Part shown: in pieces, positions 19,836 through 32,700 of the stretch
Numbering within the stretch: position 1 is the first letter of the stretch
Layout of the letters: every line of letters starts with the position of its first letter
Source: an uncultured OCS116 cluster bacterium
GTDB lineage: Bacteria > Pseudomonadota > Alphaproteobacteria > Rhizobiales > TMED25
Length of the DNA: 47,577 nt
Direction: 5' to 3'
NCBI GenBank assembly: GCA_902632055.1
Contig: CACPAS010000007.1
Span: 1 to 47,577, forward strand
Notes under the pieces: generated by a model
Seen by the model: the letters and a program-made list of their open reading frames with translations, nothing else
Database searches by the model: none
Told to the model about the DNA's origin: nothing
Position numbers and translations under genes: made by a program

Positions 19836-20606
19836 ATGCGTCATTTCGTGTTTAGGATAATCAAGAAATTTAAATTCAGGACATGCATCATTGGTTTATC
19901 AGTCATTATCATGCTTTATTCCATGCAACATTTGCTTAAAAATTCAGAAGATATTATCAGTAGATCATTGGAATATATTAATTTAGATATAAAATTGAAG
20001 AATGTAAGAATATTAGGAATTGAAAATACAAAAGCTAGTGAGGTTGTAAATATTGTTTCTGAGCTAACGGAAATGTCACTTACAAAAATTGATTTTGAAA
20101 AAATCAGTTCAAAAATTAATAATATAGATTGGGTTAAAAGCTCTGAATTAAGAAAGATTTATCCATCAACTTTAGAGGTCAGAGTTTATGAGCATAATCC
20201 AATTGCAATATGGTTTAATGAAGGAAATAAGTTTTTGGTTGATGGAGAGTCACAAATAATTACAGAGTTAAATCCAAATAATTTTAAGAATTTAAAAGTA
20301 ATAGCAGGACCAAATGCTCTTGAGGATATACCTGCAATTATTTCTATTATAAAAAATTATCCTCAGTTCGAAAAAAAAATTAAATCACTCTTAAGGGTTG
20401 GAGATCGTCGCTGGACGATCCGATTGCATAACGGGATAACAATACATCTACCAGAAAAGAATGTAGCAAATGCTATTGAAGAGATAGAGGATTTGGACAG
20501 GAAGCATTCACTCCTAAGCAGGTATATTGAAATAATCGACATGAGGCTTCCTGACCGAATTGATATATTACCAAGCGAAGTTATGATCAATAGCTCCAAA
20601 ATATAA
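19836..20606 (+). CDS. ftsQ: Cell division protein FtsQ
   Basis: 256 aa bitopic protein. A short basic cytoplasmic tail (IIKKFKFRT) is followed by a membrane helix at ~15-33 (CIIGLSVIIMLYSMQHLL), then a POTRA domain beginning LKNVRILGIENTKASEVVNIV and containing IDWVKSSELRKIYPSTLEVRVYEHNPIAIW, the most conserved FtsQ stretch. It recruits FtsL/FtsB and FtsWI. The cytoplasmic tail is short for an alphaproteobacterium. Position between ddl and ftsA agrees with the call. Confidence 0.94.
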   Translation: MRHFVFRIIKKFKFRTCIIGLSVIIMLYSMQHLLKNSEDIISRSLEYINLDIKLKNVRILGIENTKASEVVNIVSELTEMSLTKIDFEKISSKINNIDWVKSSELRKIYPSTLEVRVYEHNPIAIWFNEGNKFLVDGESQIITELNPNNFKNLKVIAGPNALEDIPAIISIIKNYPQFEKKIKSLLRVGDRRWTIRLHNGITIHLPEKNVANAIEEIEDLDRKHSLLSRYIEIIDMRLPDRIDILPSEVMINSSKI

Positions 20607-20621
20607 TATAAGAGTTTTTGT

Positions 20622-21923
20622 ATGTATCTGATGTCATTTGACAAGATGTCCGGAATAAGTCTTAAGAAGAATATTAACACAATAACCGCAGTGTTGGATA
20701 TTGGTTCAGATAAAATTGTATGTTTAATTGCAAAAAATACGATAGAAGAAAATTACAAAGGAAAATTTGAAATATTAGGACTAGGGCATCATAAATCAAA
20801 TGGTTATGAGCACGGAAGTATTGTGGACCCGTCAAATCTTGAATTATCAATAAGAAAAGCTATTGAAGACGCGGAAAAAATGTCTTCTTTGACTATTGAT
20901 AAGATTTCAGTAAATATTACCTCTGATAAAGTTGAATCAAATCTATTTGAAATTAGCATTCCAATAAATGACACTCAGGTGACAAAAAAAGAGCTGGATA
21001 AAGCATTATCAATTGCGGCGGAACAAAATGTAGTATCTGATAAACTAATTTTTGAAACTATACCATTGGGTTTCTCCATCGATGGGGTTGATCTAATTGA
21101 AGACCCAGTTGGGATGTATGGAGAAGAATTAAATATTAATCTTAATAACCTTACGTGCGCGAAAGGCATCATTCAAAATATAAATAATGTTGTTGAAAGC
21201 GCGCATATTCAGTTGGAAAGGATTATTTTCTCGCCGATTTCAAGTGCTGTTGCGACACTATCCAGTGACGAAGCAAATCTTGGTTCTATTGTTATTGATA
21301 TGGGAGCTGGAACAACCTCTTATTCAATATTTTCTGATAATATTTTCCGATACGCAGGCGTGGTTCCGTTTGGCGGTAATAATATAACTATTGATATTGC
21401 CCGTGCACTCTCAATCAGTGTGAGTGATGCCGAAAAGTTAAAAATTTTATATGGTGGTGTTTTAACCAATTCATACGACAATGGAGATACTGTTTTCATA
21501 AAACAGTTAGGCTATCAAGAAGATACGAGTTCTGAAAAACAAATTCAAAAATCTTCAATAGCCGAGATATCGAGAACGAGTGCCCTCGATACCCTCGAAA
21601 GAGTAAGGCTTGCAATTCAAAATATTAGCCCCGGATTATTAAATCAAAAAAGAGTGATACTTACGGGTGGGGGAAGCCAGCTTATCGGAATTGATGATTT
21701 AGCCAGTGAAATCTTTCAATCGCCAGTTAGAAGGGCAGTCCCAAGATTAATCTCTCAAGATTTTGATATCTCAGATCCAATTTTTTCTAATGCATGCGGT
21801 ATGCTAACTTATTCACAGAATGAAACTTTTGTTAATAAAAAAATAACCACTAAAGGCTTATCCTATGGTCAAGGTAATAATTTTCTTTCTAGTTTGATGA
21901 AATGGTTTAAGGACAGTTTCTAA
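20622..21923 (+). CDS. ftsA: Cell division protein FtsA
   Basis: Actin-like ATPase that anchors FtsZ filaments to the membrane. 433 aa. AVLDIGSDKIVCLIA is the phosphate-1 loop, IDMGAGTTSYSIF the phosphate-2 loop, VILTGGGSQLIGI the adenosine motif, and the C-terminal FLSSLMKWFKDSF is an amphipathic membrane-targeting helix. In-frame ATGs at 20631 and 20646 are alternative starts; the first is kept because an AAGAG lies upstream of it. 53 bp separate it from ftsZ. Confidence 0.96.
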   Translation: MYLMSFDKMSGISLKKNINTITAVLDIGSDKIVCLIAKNTIEENYKGKFEILGLGHHKSNGYEHGSIVDPSNLELSIRKAIEDAEKMSSLTIDKISVNITSDKVESNLFEISIPINDTQVTKKELDKALSIAAEQNVVSDKLIFETIPLGFSIDGVDLIEDPVGMYGEELNINLNNLTCAKGIIQNINNVVESAHIQLERIIFSPISSAVATLSSDEANLGSIVIDMGAGTTSYSIFSDNIFRYAGVVPFGGNNITIDIARALSISVSDAEKLKILYGGVLTNSYDNGDTVFIKQLGYQEDTSSEKQIQKSSIAEISRTSALDTLERVRLAIQNISPGLLNQKRVILTGGGSQLIGIDDLASEIFQSPVRRAVPRLISQDFDISDPIFSNACGMLTYSQNETFVNKKITTKGLSYGQGNNFLSSLMKWFKDSF

Positions 21924-21976
21924 GAACTAATTGGCCGAGAAATTTGATGAGTTAAATAAACATAGGAAATAATATC

Positions 21977-23803
21977 ATGACAATAAATTTGAAGATTCCA
22001 GATGCTATGAGTGAGCTGAAGCCTAGGATTACAGTTTTTGGTGTTGGTGGTGCCGGCGGTAATGCGGTAAATAATATGATCCAAGAGGGATTAGATGGAG
22101 TCGAATTTGTTGTTGCTAATACTGATGCTCAAGCTCTTGCAATGTCAAGTGCTGATAGACGGATACAAATGGGCACAAATCTTACAGAAGGTTTGGGGGC
22201 CGGTTCACAGCCAAAAATTGGAGCTGCAGCTGCCCAAGAGGCTCAGGCAGAAATTCTAGATTATTCGGCGGGGTCACACATGGTATTTATCACTGCCGGT
22301 ATGGGCGGTGGCACTGGGACAGGGGCCGCGCCAGTTATCGCACAGCTGTGTAAGGAGCAGGAGATACTTACAGTTGCAGTCGTTACAAAACCATTTCAAT
22401 TTGAAGGCGTGAGACGGATGGAAATCGCAGATGAAGGAATTGAAGAATTGAGTAAGTACGTCGACACATTAATCGTAATTCCCAACCAAAATTTATTCAG
22501 GATTGCTAATGAAAAAACCACATTTTCAGATGCATTCGCAATGGCCGATCAAGTTCTTCTTTCAGGGGTATCGGGTATTACTGATTTGATGGTGAAAGAA
22601 GGATTAATAAATCTAGATTTTGCTGATGTTAAGTCGATTATGTTTGGGATGGGCAAAGCAATGATGGGTACGGGTGAAGCTTCAGGCGAAAAAAGGGCTA
22701 TCGAAGCTGCGGAAGCAGCTATTTCAAATCCATTGCTTGATGATGTATCGATGAAAGGAGCGCAAGGTTTACTTATTTCAATAACCGGTGGTGAAGACCT
22801 TACACTCTTTGAAGTTGATCAGGTTGCTACTAGAATCAGGGATGAGGTAGATAAGGACGCAAATATCATATTAGGCGCAACTTTTGACGCTAATTTAGAA
22901 GGATCAGTAAAAGTATCTGTAGTCGCAACAGGCATTCAAAATAATATTAAGAATATCGACTCTACAAATTATACATTTAATAAAAACTATACAATTCCAA
23001 AAATAAACACAAACAGAGCTGAAGCTAAAATGACAGATTTTCAGACACGTCCTTTAGGCAGTATTTCAAAGGAGGTAAATACCCCTGAAGAGAAAAAATA
23101 TGATGGTGACGTATCGATAAAGAAAATAGACGGAAGTCATAATTTTTTTACTTCCAGCGATCGGCAAAAGCAAATTAATAAAAAGCCGGTAAATGATCAA
23201 ATAAATAGTATAAATATTTATGAAACACAACCACAATCAAATGAAATAAATGAAATACCAAGAGTGAGCGAGTTCTTCTCTATTAAAGACGAAAATATTT
23301 CAATGGCAATGAATGAACAACTTCTAGATGGGGGTGAAAAGAAAAGTAAAGGCGGCTTTTTAAGTAAACTTGTTAATGTTGGGTTCAAGAAAAAAGATCA
23401 AGCTGATGAAACGCCGATTGTTGACAATAATTATTCAAATATTGAATTAAGTTCTAATACAGAATTTGACGATGATCACGTTCTGAAAGAGAGACAGGAT
23501 GATGAAAATTCTGAGTTCGACGCTATTGATAAAAAGTTGGCCAAGGAAGAGCTATCTGACGATTTGGTAGCGGATGTTTCGGATCTCAGTGATGAGCCAA
23601 GTCTTAGTTCCAATCATGAGTTCGAAAATTTATCAGACGAAGCAAACTCAACTAAGGGTGATGAAATCCAAGAAAGCCTTCTTGATATTGAATTGAACGA
23701 AGACAGTGAAGGCGATTTTGTTGATGATCCGATCGATGAAGATTCTCCAAATACAGAAGGTGAATTGGAGTTACCATCATTCCTAAAAAGACAGGCCAAT
23801 TAA
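21977..23803 (+). CDS. ftsZ: Cell division GTPase FtsZ, long acidic linker
   Basis: Tubulin homologue that forms the division ring. Residues ~15-320 are the GTPase and C-terminal folds: [14 protein letters not shown], the tubulin signature [15 protein letters not shown] near 109-123 and NFADVKSIM (here [11 protein letters not shown]) in the synergy loop region. After ~320 a roughly 275-residue linker follows, rich in Asp, Glu, Ser and Asn, so 608 aa is well above the ~380-400 aa of E. coli-type FtsZ though long linkers are usual in alphaproteobacteria. The protein ends [13 protein letters not shown], the conserved FtsA/ZapA-type binding peptide, so the length is not a run-on. Confidence 0.97.
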   Translation: MTINLKIPDAMSELKPRITVFGVGGAGGNAVNNMIQEGLDGVEFVVANTDAQALAMSSADRRIQMGTNLTEGLGAGSQPKIGAAAAQEAQAEILDYSAGSHMVFITAGMGGGTGTGAAPVIAQLCKEQEILTVAVVTKPFQFEGVRRMEIADEGIEELSKYVDTLIVIPNQNLFRIANEKTTFSDAFAMADQVLLSGVSGITDLMVKEGLINLDFADVKSIMFGMGKAMMGTGEASGEKRAIEAAEAAISNPLLDDVSMKGAQGLLISITGGEDLTLFEVDQVATRIRDEVDKDANIILGATFDANLEGSVKVSVVATGIQNNIKNIDSTNYTFNKNYTIPKINTNRAEAKMTDFQTRPLGSISKEVNTPEEKKYDGDVSIKKIDGSHNFFTSSDRQKQINKKPVNDQINSINIYETQPQSNEINEIPRVSEFFSIKDENISMAMNEQLLDGGEKKSKGGFLSKLVNVGFKKKDQADETPIVDNNYSNIELSSNTEFDDDHVLKERQDDENSEFDAIDKKLAKEELSDDLVADVSDLSDEPSLSSNHEFENLSDEANSTKGDEIQESLLDIELNEDSEGDFVDDPIDEDSPNTEGELELPSFLKRQAN

Positions 23804-23883
23804 TATATTAATATCTTTCACAGATCTATTGCTTATGTTAGCAAATATGTATATCAATGTAGATATTAGTGAGAGTAAAATAT

Positions 23884-24810
23884 ATGTCTAAGCAAACTAC
23901 AATTGATAGTGATATAAAATTCATGGGTATTGGTGTTCACACCAACTCTAAGTCAAGCATAATATTAAAACCATCAGATCCTGGGACAGGAATTTCTTTT
24001 AAAAGGACTGATATTAAGGATCCAAATAAAAATACAATTAACGCTAACTATAAAAATGTAAAATCTACTTATTATTGCACTGAAATTTCGAATGAGTTCG
24101 ATGTTTCCGTTTTAACCGTCGAGCACTTACTAGCTGCTATATTTGGTGCCAATATTGATAATATTGAAATATTGATTGACGGCCCTGAAGTACCCATTTT
24201 AGACGGCAGTAGTAAAATTTTTATGGACGGAATTCAGGATAGTAAAATTGTAAATCAAGGGCAGGCTAGAAAGTTTATAAAAATTCTAAAGCCTATTGTT
24301 GTCAATCATAATAATGCTCACGCAAGCTTTACTCCAAATGATAAGCTAATCGTTGATGCTCAAATTGATTTCAAGCATCAGCTGATTGGAAAGCAAAAAA
24401 TGGAAATTGAAATAAATCACGATAACTTTCTGAACGAAATTTCGAATGCTAGAACTTTTGGTTTCCTTGAGCACGCAGAAAAATTACATTCAATGGGCTA
24501 TGGTTTGGGGGTGACACTATCAAATACCATAGTATTGACTGATAAAAATATTATGAATACGGGTGGCTTGAATTCAACTGATGAATTTGTACGGCATAAA
24601 ATACTTGATATTTGCGGCGATCTAAAGCTGGCAGACTATCGAATAATTGGGAAATTTACATCTGTATGCGGTGGTCACAATATCAATTATTTGGCTTTGA
24701 AAGAGCTTTTTGAAAATAAAGACTCATGGCAATTAGTTGAAATTGATGAAGGTATCGAGCCGTCAAAGAATATCCGGCATATTGAACAGCAGAAGCTTGT
24801 TAATCAGTAA
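23884..24810 (+). CDS. lpxC: UDP-3-O-acyl-N-acetylglucosamine deacetylase LpxC
   Basis: Zn enzyme of the committed step of lipid A synthesis. The Zn and catalytic sites are visible: LTVEHLLAAIFG with His81, EFVRHKILDICGDL with His and Asp near 238-242, and CGGHNINYLAL with the general-base His near 265; DGPEVPILDGSSKIF is also diagnostic. The ORF track begins at a GTG (23869); I prefer the ATG at 23884 (MSKQTTIDSDIKF), which has GAGAG at a suitable distance and the usual leader length. Presence of lpxC implies a lipopolysaccharide outer membrane. Confidence 0.95.
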   Translation: MSKQTTIDSDIKFMGIGVHTNSKSSIILKPSDPGTGISFKRTDIKDPNKNTINANYKNVKSTYYCTEISNEFDVSVLTVEHLLAAIFGANIDNIEILIDGPEVPILDGSSKIFMDGIQDSKIVNQGQARKFIKILKPIVVNHNNAHASFTPNDKLIVDAQIDFKHQLIGKQKMEIEINHDNFLNEISNARTFGFLEHAEKLHSMGYGLGVTLSNTIVLTDKNIMNTGGLNSTDEFVRHKILDICGDLKLADYRIIGKFTSVCGGHNINYLALKELFENKDSWQLVEIDEGIEPSKNIRHIEQQKLVNQ

Positions 24811-24849
24811 ATATAGACTATACTATCTTAATATCAATGTTGTATAGTT

Positions 24850-25668
24850 ATGTACAATATGCAGAAAATTATCGTCTCAATATTACTTTTATTATTGGTT
24901 GGTTGCACAACAGACATACCTGTTGAATCCTTTAGTCAGAGAGATATGAGTAAAATCTATGACTCTGCGGTCGATTTACTAGAAGAAGAAGAATTTGAAT
25001 TGGCTGCTAATGAGTTTCTCAATATTGAGAGAGAGTATCCATATTCCAATTGGTCGGAACAGGCCCTAATAATGGCATCTTACTCATACTTTGAAGGTAA
25101 GAAATACAAAGATGCCATCAGTCAGCTGACACGATACACTCAATTATACCCAAATGGGAAAAACCTTGCTTATGCAAATTATTTAATTGGACAATCTTAC
25201 TACTTGCAAATAGCTAATGTTGGTAGAGATCAATATAATGCTGAGAAAGCACTGGAACGATTTAATATTATCTTAGATAGATTTCCAAATTCAGACTATG
25301 CAGCGGATGCCCGTCTAAAGAGGGATCTTGCGGTAGATCATATTGCTGGAGCGAAAATGGAAATTGGAAGATTTTATCAAAAAAGAAAACAATTTACTGC
25401 TGCTATCAACAGATTCAAGGAAGTCATTTCTGAATATCAGACCACATCACATATTGAGGAAGCGCTGGCTCGATACTCGGAGGCGTATCTCGCACTGGGT
25501 ATATATGTAGAAGCCCAGTCCTCTGCAGCAATTTTGGGATATAACTACTCCAATAGTAATTGGTATAGTTATATTTACAATGAGCTGACACAAGCGGGGC
25601 TGGAACCCAAAGAGGAACCAGAAACATGGATTCGTAGGGTTTGGAGAACAGATAAGTCGAGTTTTTGA
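24850..25668 (+). CDS. bamD: Outer membrane assembly lipoprotein BamD
   Basis: 272 aa lipoprotein. A signal peptide ends in the lipobox LLVGC with Cys19 as the lipidated residue. Five TPR-like helical pairs follow (YDSAVDLLEEEEFELAANEFLNIEREYPYSNWSEQALIMASYSYFEGKKYKDAISQLTRYTQLYP is the hallmark start). BamD is the essential partner of BamA in inserting beta-barrels in the outer membrane. An ATG at 24859 would also leave a good signal peptide. Its stop codon directly abuts the recN ATG. The bamD position after lpxC is typical of alphaproteobacteria. Confidence 0.94.
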   Translation: MYNMQKIIVSILLLLLVGCTTDIPVESFSQRDMSKIYDSAVDLLEEEEFELAANEFLNIEREYPYSNWSEQALIMASYSYFEGKKYKDAISQLTRYTQLYPNGKNLAYANYLIGQSYYLQIANVGRDQYNAEKALERFNIILDRFPNSDYAADARLKRDLAVDHIAGAKMEIGRFYQKRKQFTAAINRFKEVISEYQTTSHIEEALARYSEAYLALGIYVEAQSSAAILGYNYSNSNWYSYIYNELTQAGLEPKEEPETWIRRVWRTDKSSF

Positions 25669-29665
<3,997 letters not shown>

Positions 29666-29680
<15 letters not shown>

Positions 29681-31315
29681 TTTATCTTTTTTTACCGTCA
29701 TTAAATTTTCTATTCTTATTCCGAATAAATCCTCGATATATATACCCGGTTCATTTGAAAAAACCATATTTTCCTGAAAGTTCGCCTGCTTTTCTTTTGG
29801 TGATATTGAGAGAATTCCGTCGTGAACTGATAGGACAGATCCAACTCCATGCCCTGTTCCATGGTTATAGTCATAGCCATATTTTTTAATAACACTTCGA
29901 GCGATATTATCTAATTCAGCGCCTGTTGTATTTTTGTCGAATAACGTACTTGCCAATGCGATATGTGCTTTTAAAACAATTGTATACAACCTTCTCATTT
30001 GTTTACTGGCTTTACCAAGTAGAATTGTCCTTGTTACATCTGTTGTTCCAAATTTATATTGGCCGCCACTATCAATGAGCAGTAAACCATGTCCTGATAA
30101 CCTCTTGTTTGTTTTTTTTGTAGCACTATAGTGGATAATAGCACCATTTTCTTTGAATCCGACAATTGCTGGGAAGCTTGGCCCAAGATAATAAGGTTTT
30201 TGTTCTTTTCTGAAAATTTCTAAGCTATTGACTATTCTTAATTCGTCAAAATTATTTAAATGATCCTGTTTTTTGAACCAACACAAAAAATTGCAGAGCG
30301 CGATGGCATCTAATTCCTGGGCCTTTATAAAAGATTGTAGCTCTATTGTACTCTTTATAGCTTTAGCAGTACTAATATCCGGCAGATGTAAAATTTTAAG
30401 TTTTAGTTTTTTATAGATTTCTTGAACAAGTATTGTCGAATATTTTTTATCAAGTTTTATTACATTCTTATTTTTTAATATCGCAGTTATCTCTTCTTCA
30501 AAATCTATAATATCATGAATTTTTATGTCTTTTGCTATCTTCGTCATATCATTTTTATTTATAAGACAATTATCAATAAATAAGTGACACTCGTTCATTG
30601 TAATCAGACATAGGGCAGGGATTACCGGGGTATATTTCTTTCTATAAGCCCTGAGATTGGTGAGCCATGAAATAAAATTATTATCTCCAATGAATACAGC
30701 CTCTCCTGGATTTTTAAGAAATTTATCTCGTAATTTACTGATCTTCTCAGCTCTTGCGATACCAGAGTATTTAATTTTGTGATCAGAAATTATTAATTTT
30801 TTCTGATTTCGACTCTTCAACCAAATTCTATCTATGAGATTATTGGAAATAGATTTTAATTTTATTTTATGATTTTCAAATTTCTTGGTGTAGCTCTCTA
30901 TTTCAGAAATTGAAAACAATGCAGGATCATAACCAACTGTGCAATCATCTGGTAGTTTTTTCTCAATCCATTCTACATAATTCTGAAGACCCATCTCATT
31001 TATTTCGTATATTTTCAGATTAACTTGCATCTTGGCTTGAATTGCATACCTGCCATCGATGAATATACTTGCATTCTTTAATGTTATGAAGATTTGTCCA
31101 GCCGAGCCACTGAATCTGGATATGTATTTTATTCTATTTTCGTGTGCTTTGAGGTCATTATCTAAGAAATTATTTCTCATTGGTATGATATACAGATCAA
31201 TGCCTTCTTTAGACATTTCAGCTCTCAACTTATTTACTTTTTCTATTTCGGGCATATATTTTTCTGTATTGCTTTTCTTTTGTATGAATGAATAATATCC
31301 ATGCAAATTATGCAT
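29666..31315 (-). CDS. pepP: Xaa-Pro aminopeptidase (aminopeptidase P), frameshifted near its 3' end
   Basis: 549 aa. Two N-terminal creatinase-like domains (LRAEMSKEGIDLYIIPMRNNFLDN; FIKAQELDAIALCNFLCWFKK) precede a pita-bread M24 peptidase domain whose metal ligands are all present: LLIDSGGQYKFGTTDVTRT, HGTGHGVGSVLSVHDG, SNEPGIY and GIRIENLM. It removes N-terminal residues before proline. The ORF ends abruptly VKKDKKNKK in an A-rich run, while the normal last domain continues in another frame to 29485; with it the protein would be about 611 aa, normal for the eukaryote-like three-domain type. The ATG at 31255 (MPEIEKVNKLRAEM) is an alternative start. Confidence 0.85.
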
Positions 31316-31416
31316 ACCTACTAACTATTTTTTGAACTACTAAACAACATTTTTACTACTATATATGATCTATAAGTAACTTAATTTTTAGAAAAAACAA
31401 AGTAGAAAGGAAGAAA

Positions 31417-31596
31417 ATGGAAATCTCAAGTTATTCAATCAGTATGGCCAGTGGTTTTTACGGTCTAAGCTTTAGATCAGAGAAAAAGCAAAGAGCTCAA
31501 ATCAAAGCAGCAAAAGATTTTGCAAGGAATGAAGGTATTGCTATCGGTGATGTTCTCTCATCACTAAGTAGAGCCTCATATCGCAAGAAAAACTAA
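31417..31596 (+). CDS. Small hypothetical protein, 59 aa
   Basis: An ATG preceded by a strong AGAAAGGAAG ribosome binding site opens a 59-codon frame (MEISSYSISMASGFYGLSF..RASYRKKN) ending TAA at 31594. It is one residue too short for the supplied track. The protein is basic at its C-terminus and has no membrane segment or signal peptide; residues 20-40 (RSEKKQRAQIKAAKDFARNEG) could form a charged helix. I do not recognise the family. It lies between pepP (divergent) and prmA (convergent), with a second small ORF 46 bp downstream in the same direction. Confidence 0.55.
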   Translation: MEISSYSISMASGFYGLSFRSEKKQRAQIKAAKDFARNEGIAIGDVLSSLSRASYRKKN

Positions 31597-31642
31597 TCAA
31601 GACACCACTAATTAATTTATATAGTAGAGATAGTAGTACGAA

Positions 31643-31780
31643 ATGAAGTATTTAATAGACAACTCACATGATTTTTTTCAAGCCCTCATTACAACTATTC
31701 GGCAGGATATTGCAAATGATAGCTATGAAAAACGTTCATTCAGAGAGGTTTATGCTGAACTAAATAAATCAGCAAAGTAA
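31643..31780 (+). CDS. Small hypothetical protein, 45 aa
   Basis: ATG at 31643 to TAA at 31780: MKYLIDNSHDFFQALITTIRQ..SFREVYAELNKSAK. Mixed charged composition, probably helical and soluble; no known motif that I can see. The ribosome binding site is weak (GAGATAGTAG). It follows the 59-aa ORF by 46 bp and ends 35 bp before the convergent prmA gene, so the pair may form a small operon. Coding status is uncertain because the ORF is short. Confidence 0.4.
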   Translation: MKYLIDNSHDFFQALITTIRQDIANDSYEKRSFREVYAELNKSAK

Positions 31781-31815
31781 TACTCTTTCAAACTAAACCG
31801 AACATACGCTTAACT

Positions 31816-32700
31816 TTAATAATTACAATAAGTACCGCCTTGTTCCACTTTGAATTTTAATACCAGAGTCACCCAGTTATTGTGGCTATACTCCTTTACA
31901 ATAATAAAGCCTAGATTTTGGTATCCTGCTCTAATCCTTAACGCTTGTTTTTCTGTAAATCCAGATATTATCAAAATACCACGATTCGAGATAATCTTCG
32001 CGATGTCAAATCGGATTTGATCAATAACATTCGCAAGAATGTTAACTATGATGAGATCAAATTTAGACGTAACTCTAAGTTTATATGCTTCTTTAATTAT
32101 ATCCAGCATTCTAATTTTAACTTTACTTCTACAATTATTTTTTATGAGATTACCTGTCGATACTTCAATAGATTTTTTATCATTATCAATCCCGATGCCT
32201 TCGCATTTCCATATTTTGTTGGCAAGAATCGAGAGGAGCCCACTGCCAGTTCCAATATCTAGAAAGTTCTTCACGTTAATAATTTTTTGTAGGTCAAGTA
32301 ATGCGTTAACACACCCTGATGTAGTTTCATGGTGGCCAGTACCAAAAGCGAGTCCTTCATTTATACAGATGTTGATTTTTTTATATTTATCTTTTTTGTA
32401 GCCGTCATTATGAATATATAAACCCATAAAGCGCAATGGTTTAAGGTTTTTTTGGCTCTCCAAAACCCAATTTTTATTTTCTACCTTTTTGATTTTATAA
32501 TCTTGGGATGTGCCAAACAGTTCAGATACAGTTTTTTTTATTTTTGACATGTCTTTTTCACTGAATAGGAGGCTCAAATATAATTCTTCATCACTAGTAA
32601 ATTGTGATATAGATAGGACATTATGTGTAAATAAAAGATCATCATCGAATTCAGAGATAGATTTATTAGACTTGATCAAAATATCAAAAATATCAGTCAT
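31816..32700 (-). CDS. prmA: Ribosomal protein L11 methyltransferase PrmA
   Basis: 294 aa SAM-dependent enzyme that methylates lysines and the N-terminus of ribosomal protein L11. INEGLAFGTGHHETTSGCVNALL is the PrmA signature near 121, FLDIGTGSGLLSILANKIW is SAM motif I near 147, and FDLIIVNILANVIDQI carries the NxLA active-site-region block. The N-terminal domain (~1-100) is a divergent substrate-binding region. The start overlaps the end of the helicase gene by 8 bp, so the two are cotranscribed. Confidence 0.94.
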   Translation of the reverse strand: MTDIFDILIKSNKSISEFDDDLLFTHNVLSISQFTSDEELYLSLLFSEKDMSKIKKTVSELFGTSQDYKIKKVENKNWVLESQKNLKPLRFMGLYIHNDGYKKDKYKKINICINEGLAFGTGHHETTSGCVNALLDLQKIINVKNFLDIGTGSGLLSILANKIWKCEGIGIDNDKKSIEVSTGNLIKNNCRSKVKIRMLDIIKEAYKLRVTSKFDLIIVNILANVIDQIRFDIAKIISNRGILIISGFTEKQALRIRAGYQNLGFIIVKEYSHNNWVTLVLKFKVEQGGTYCNY

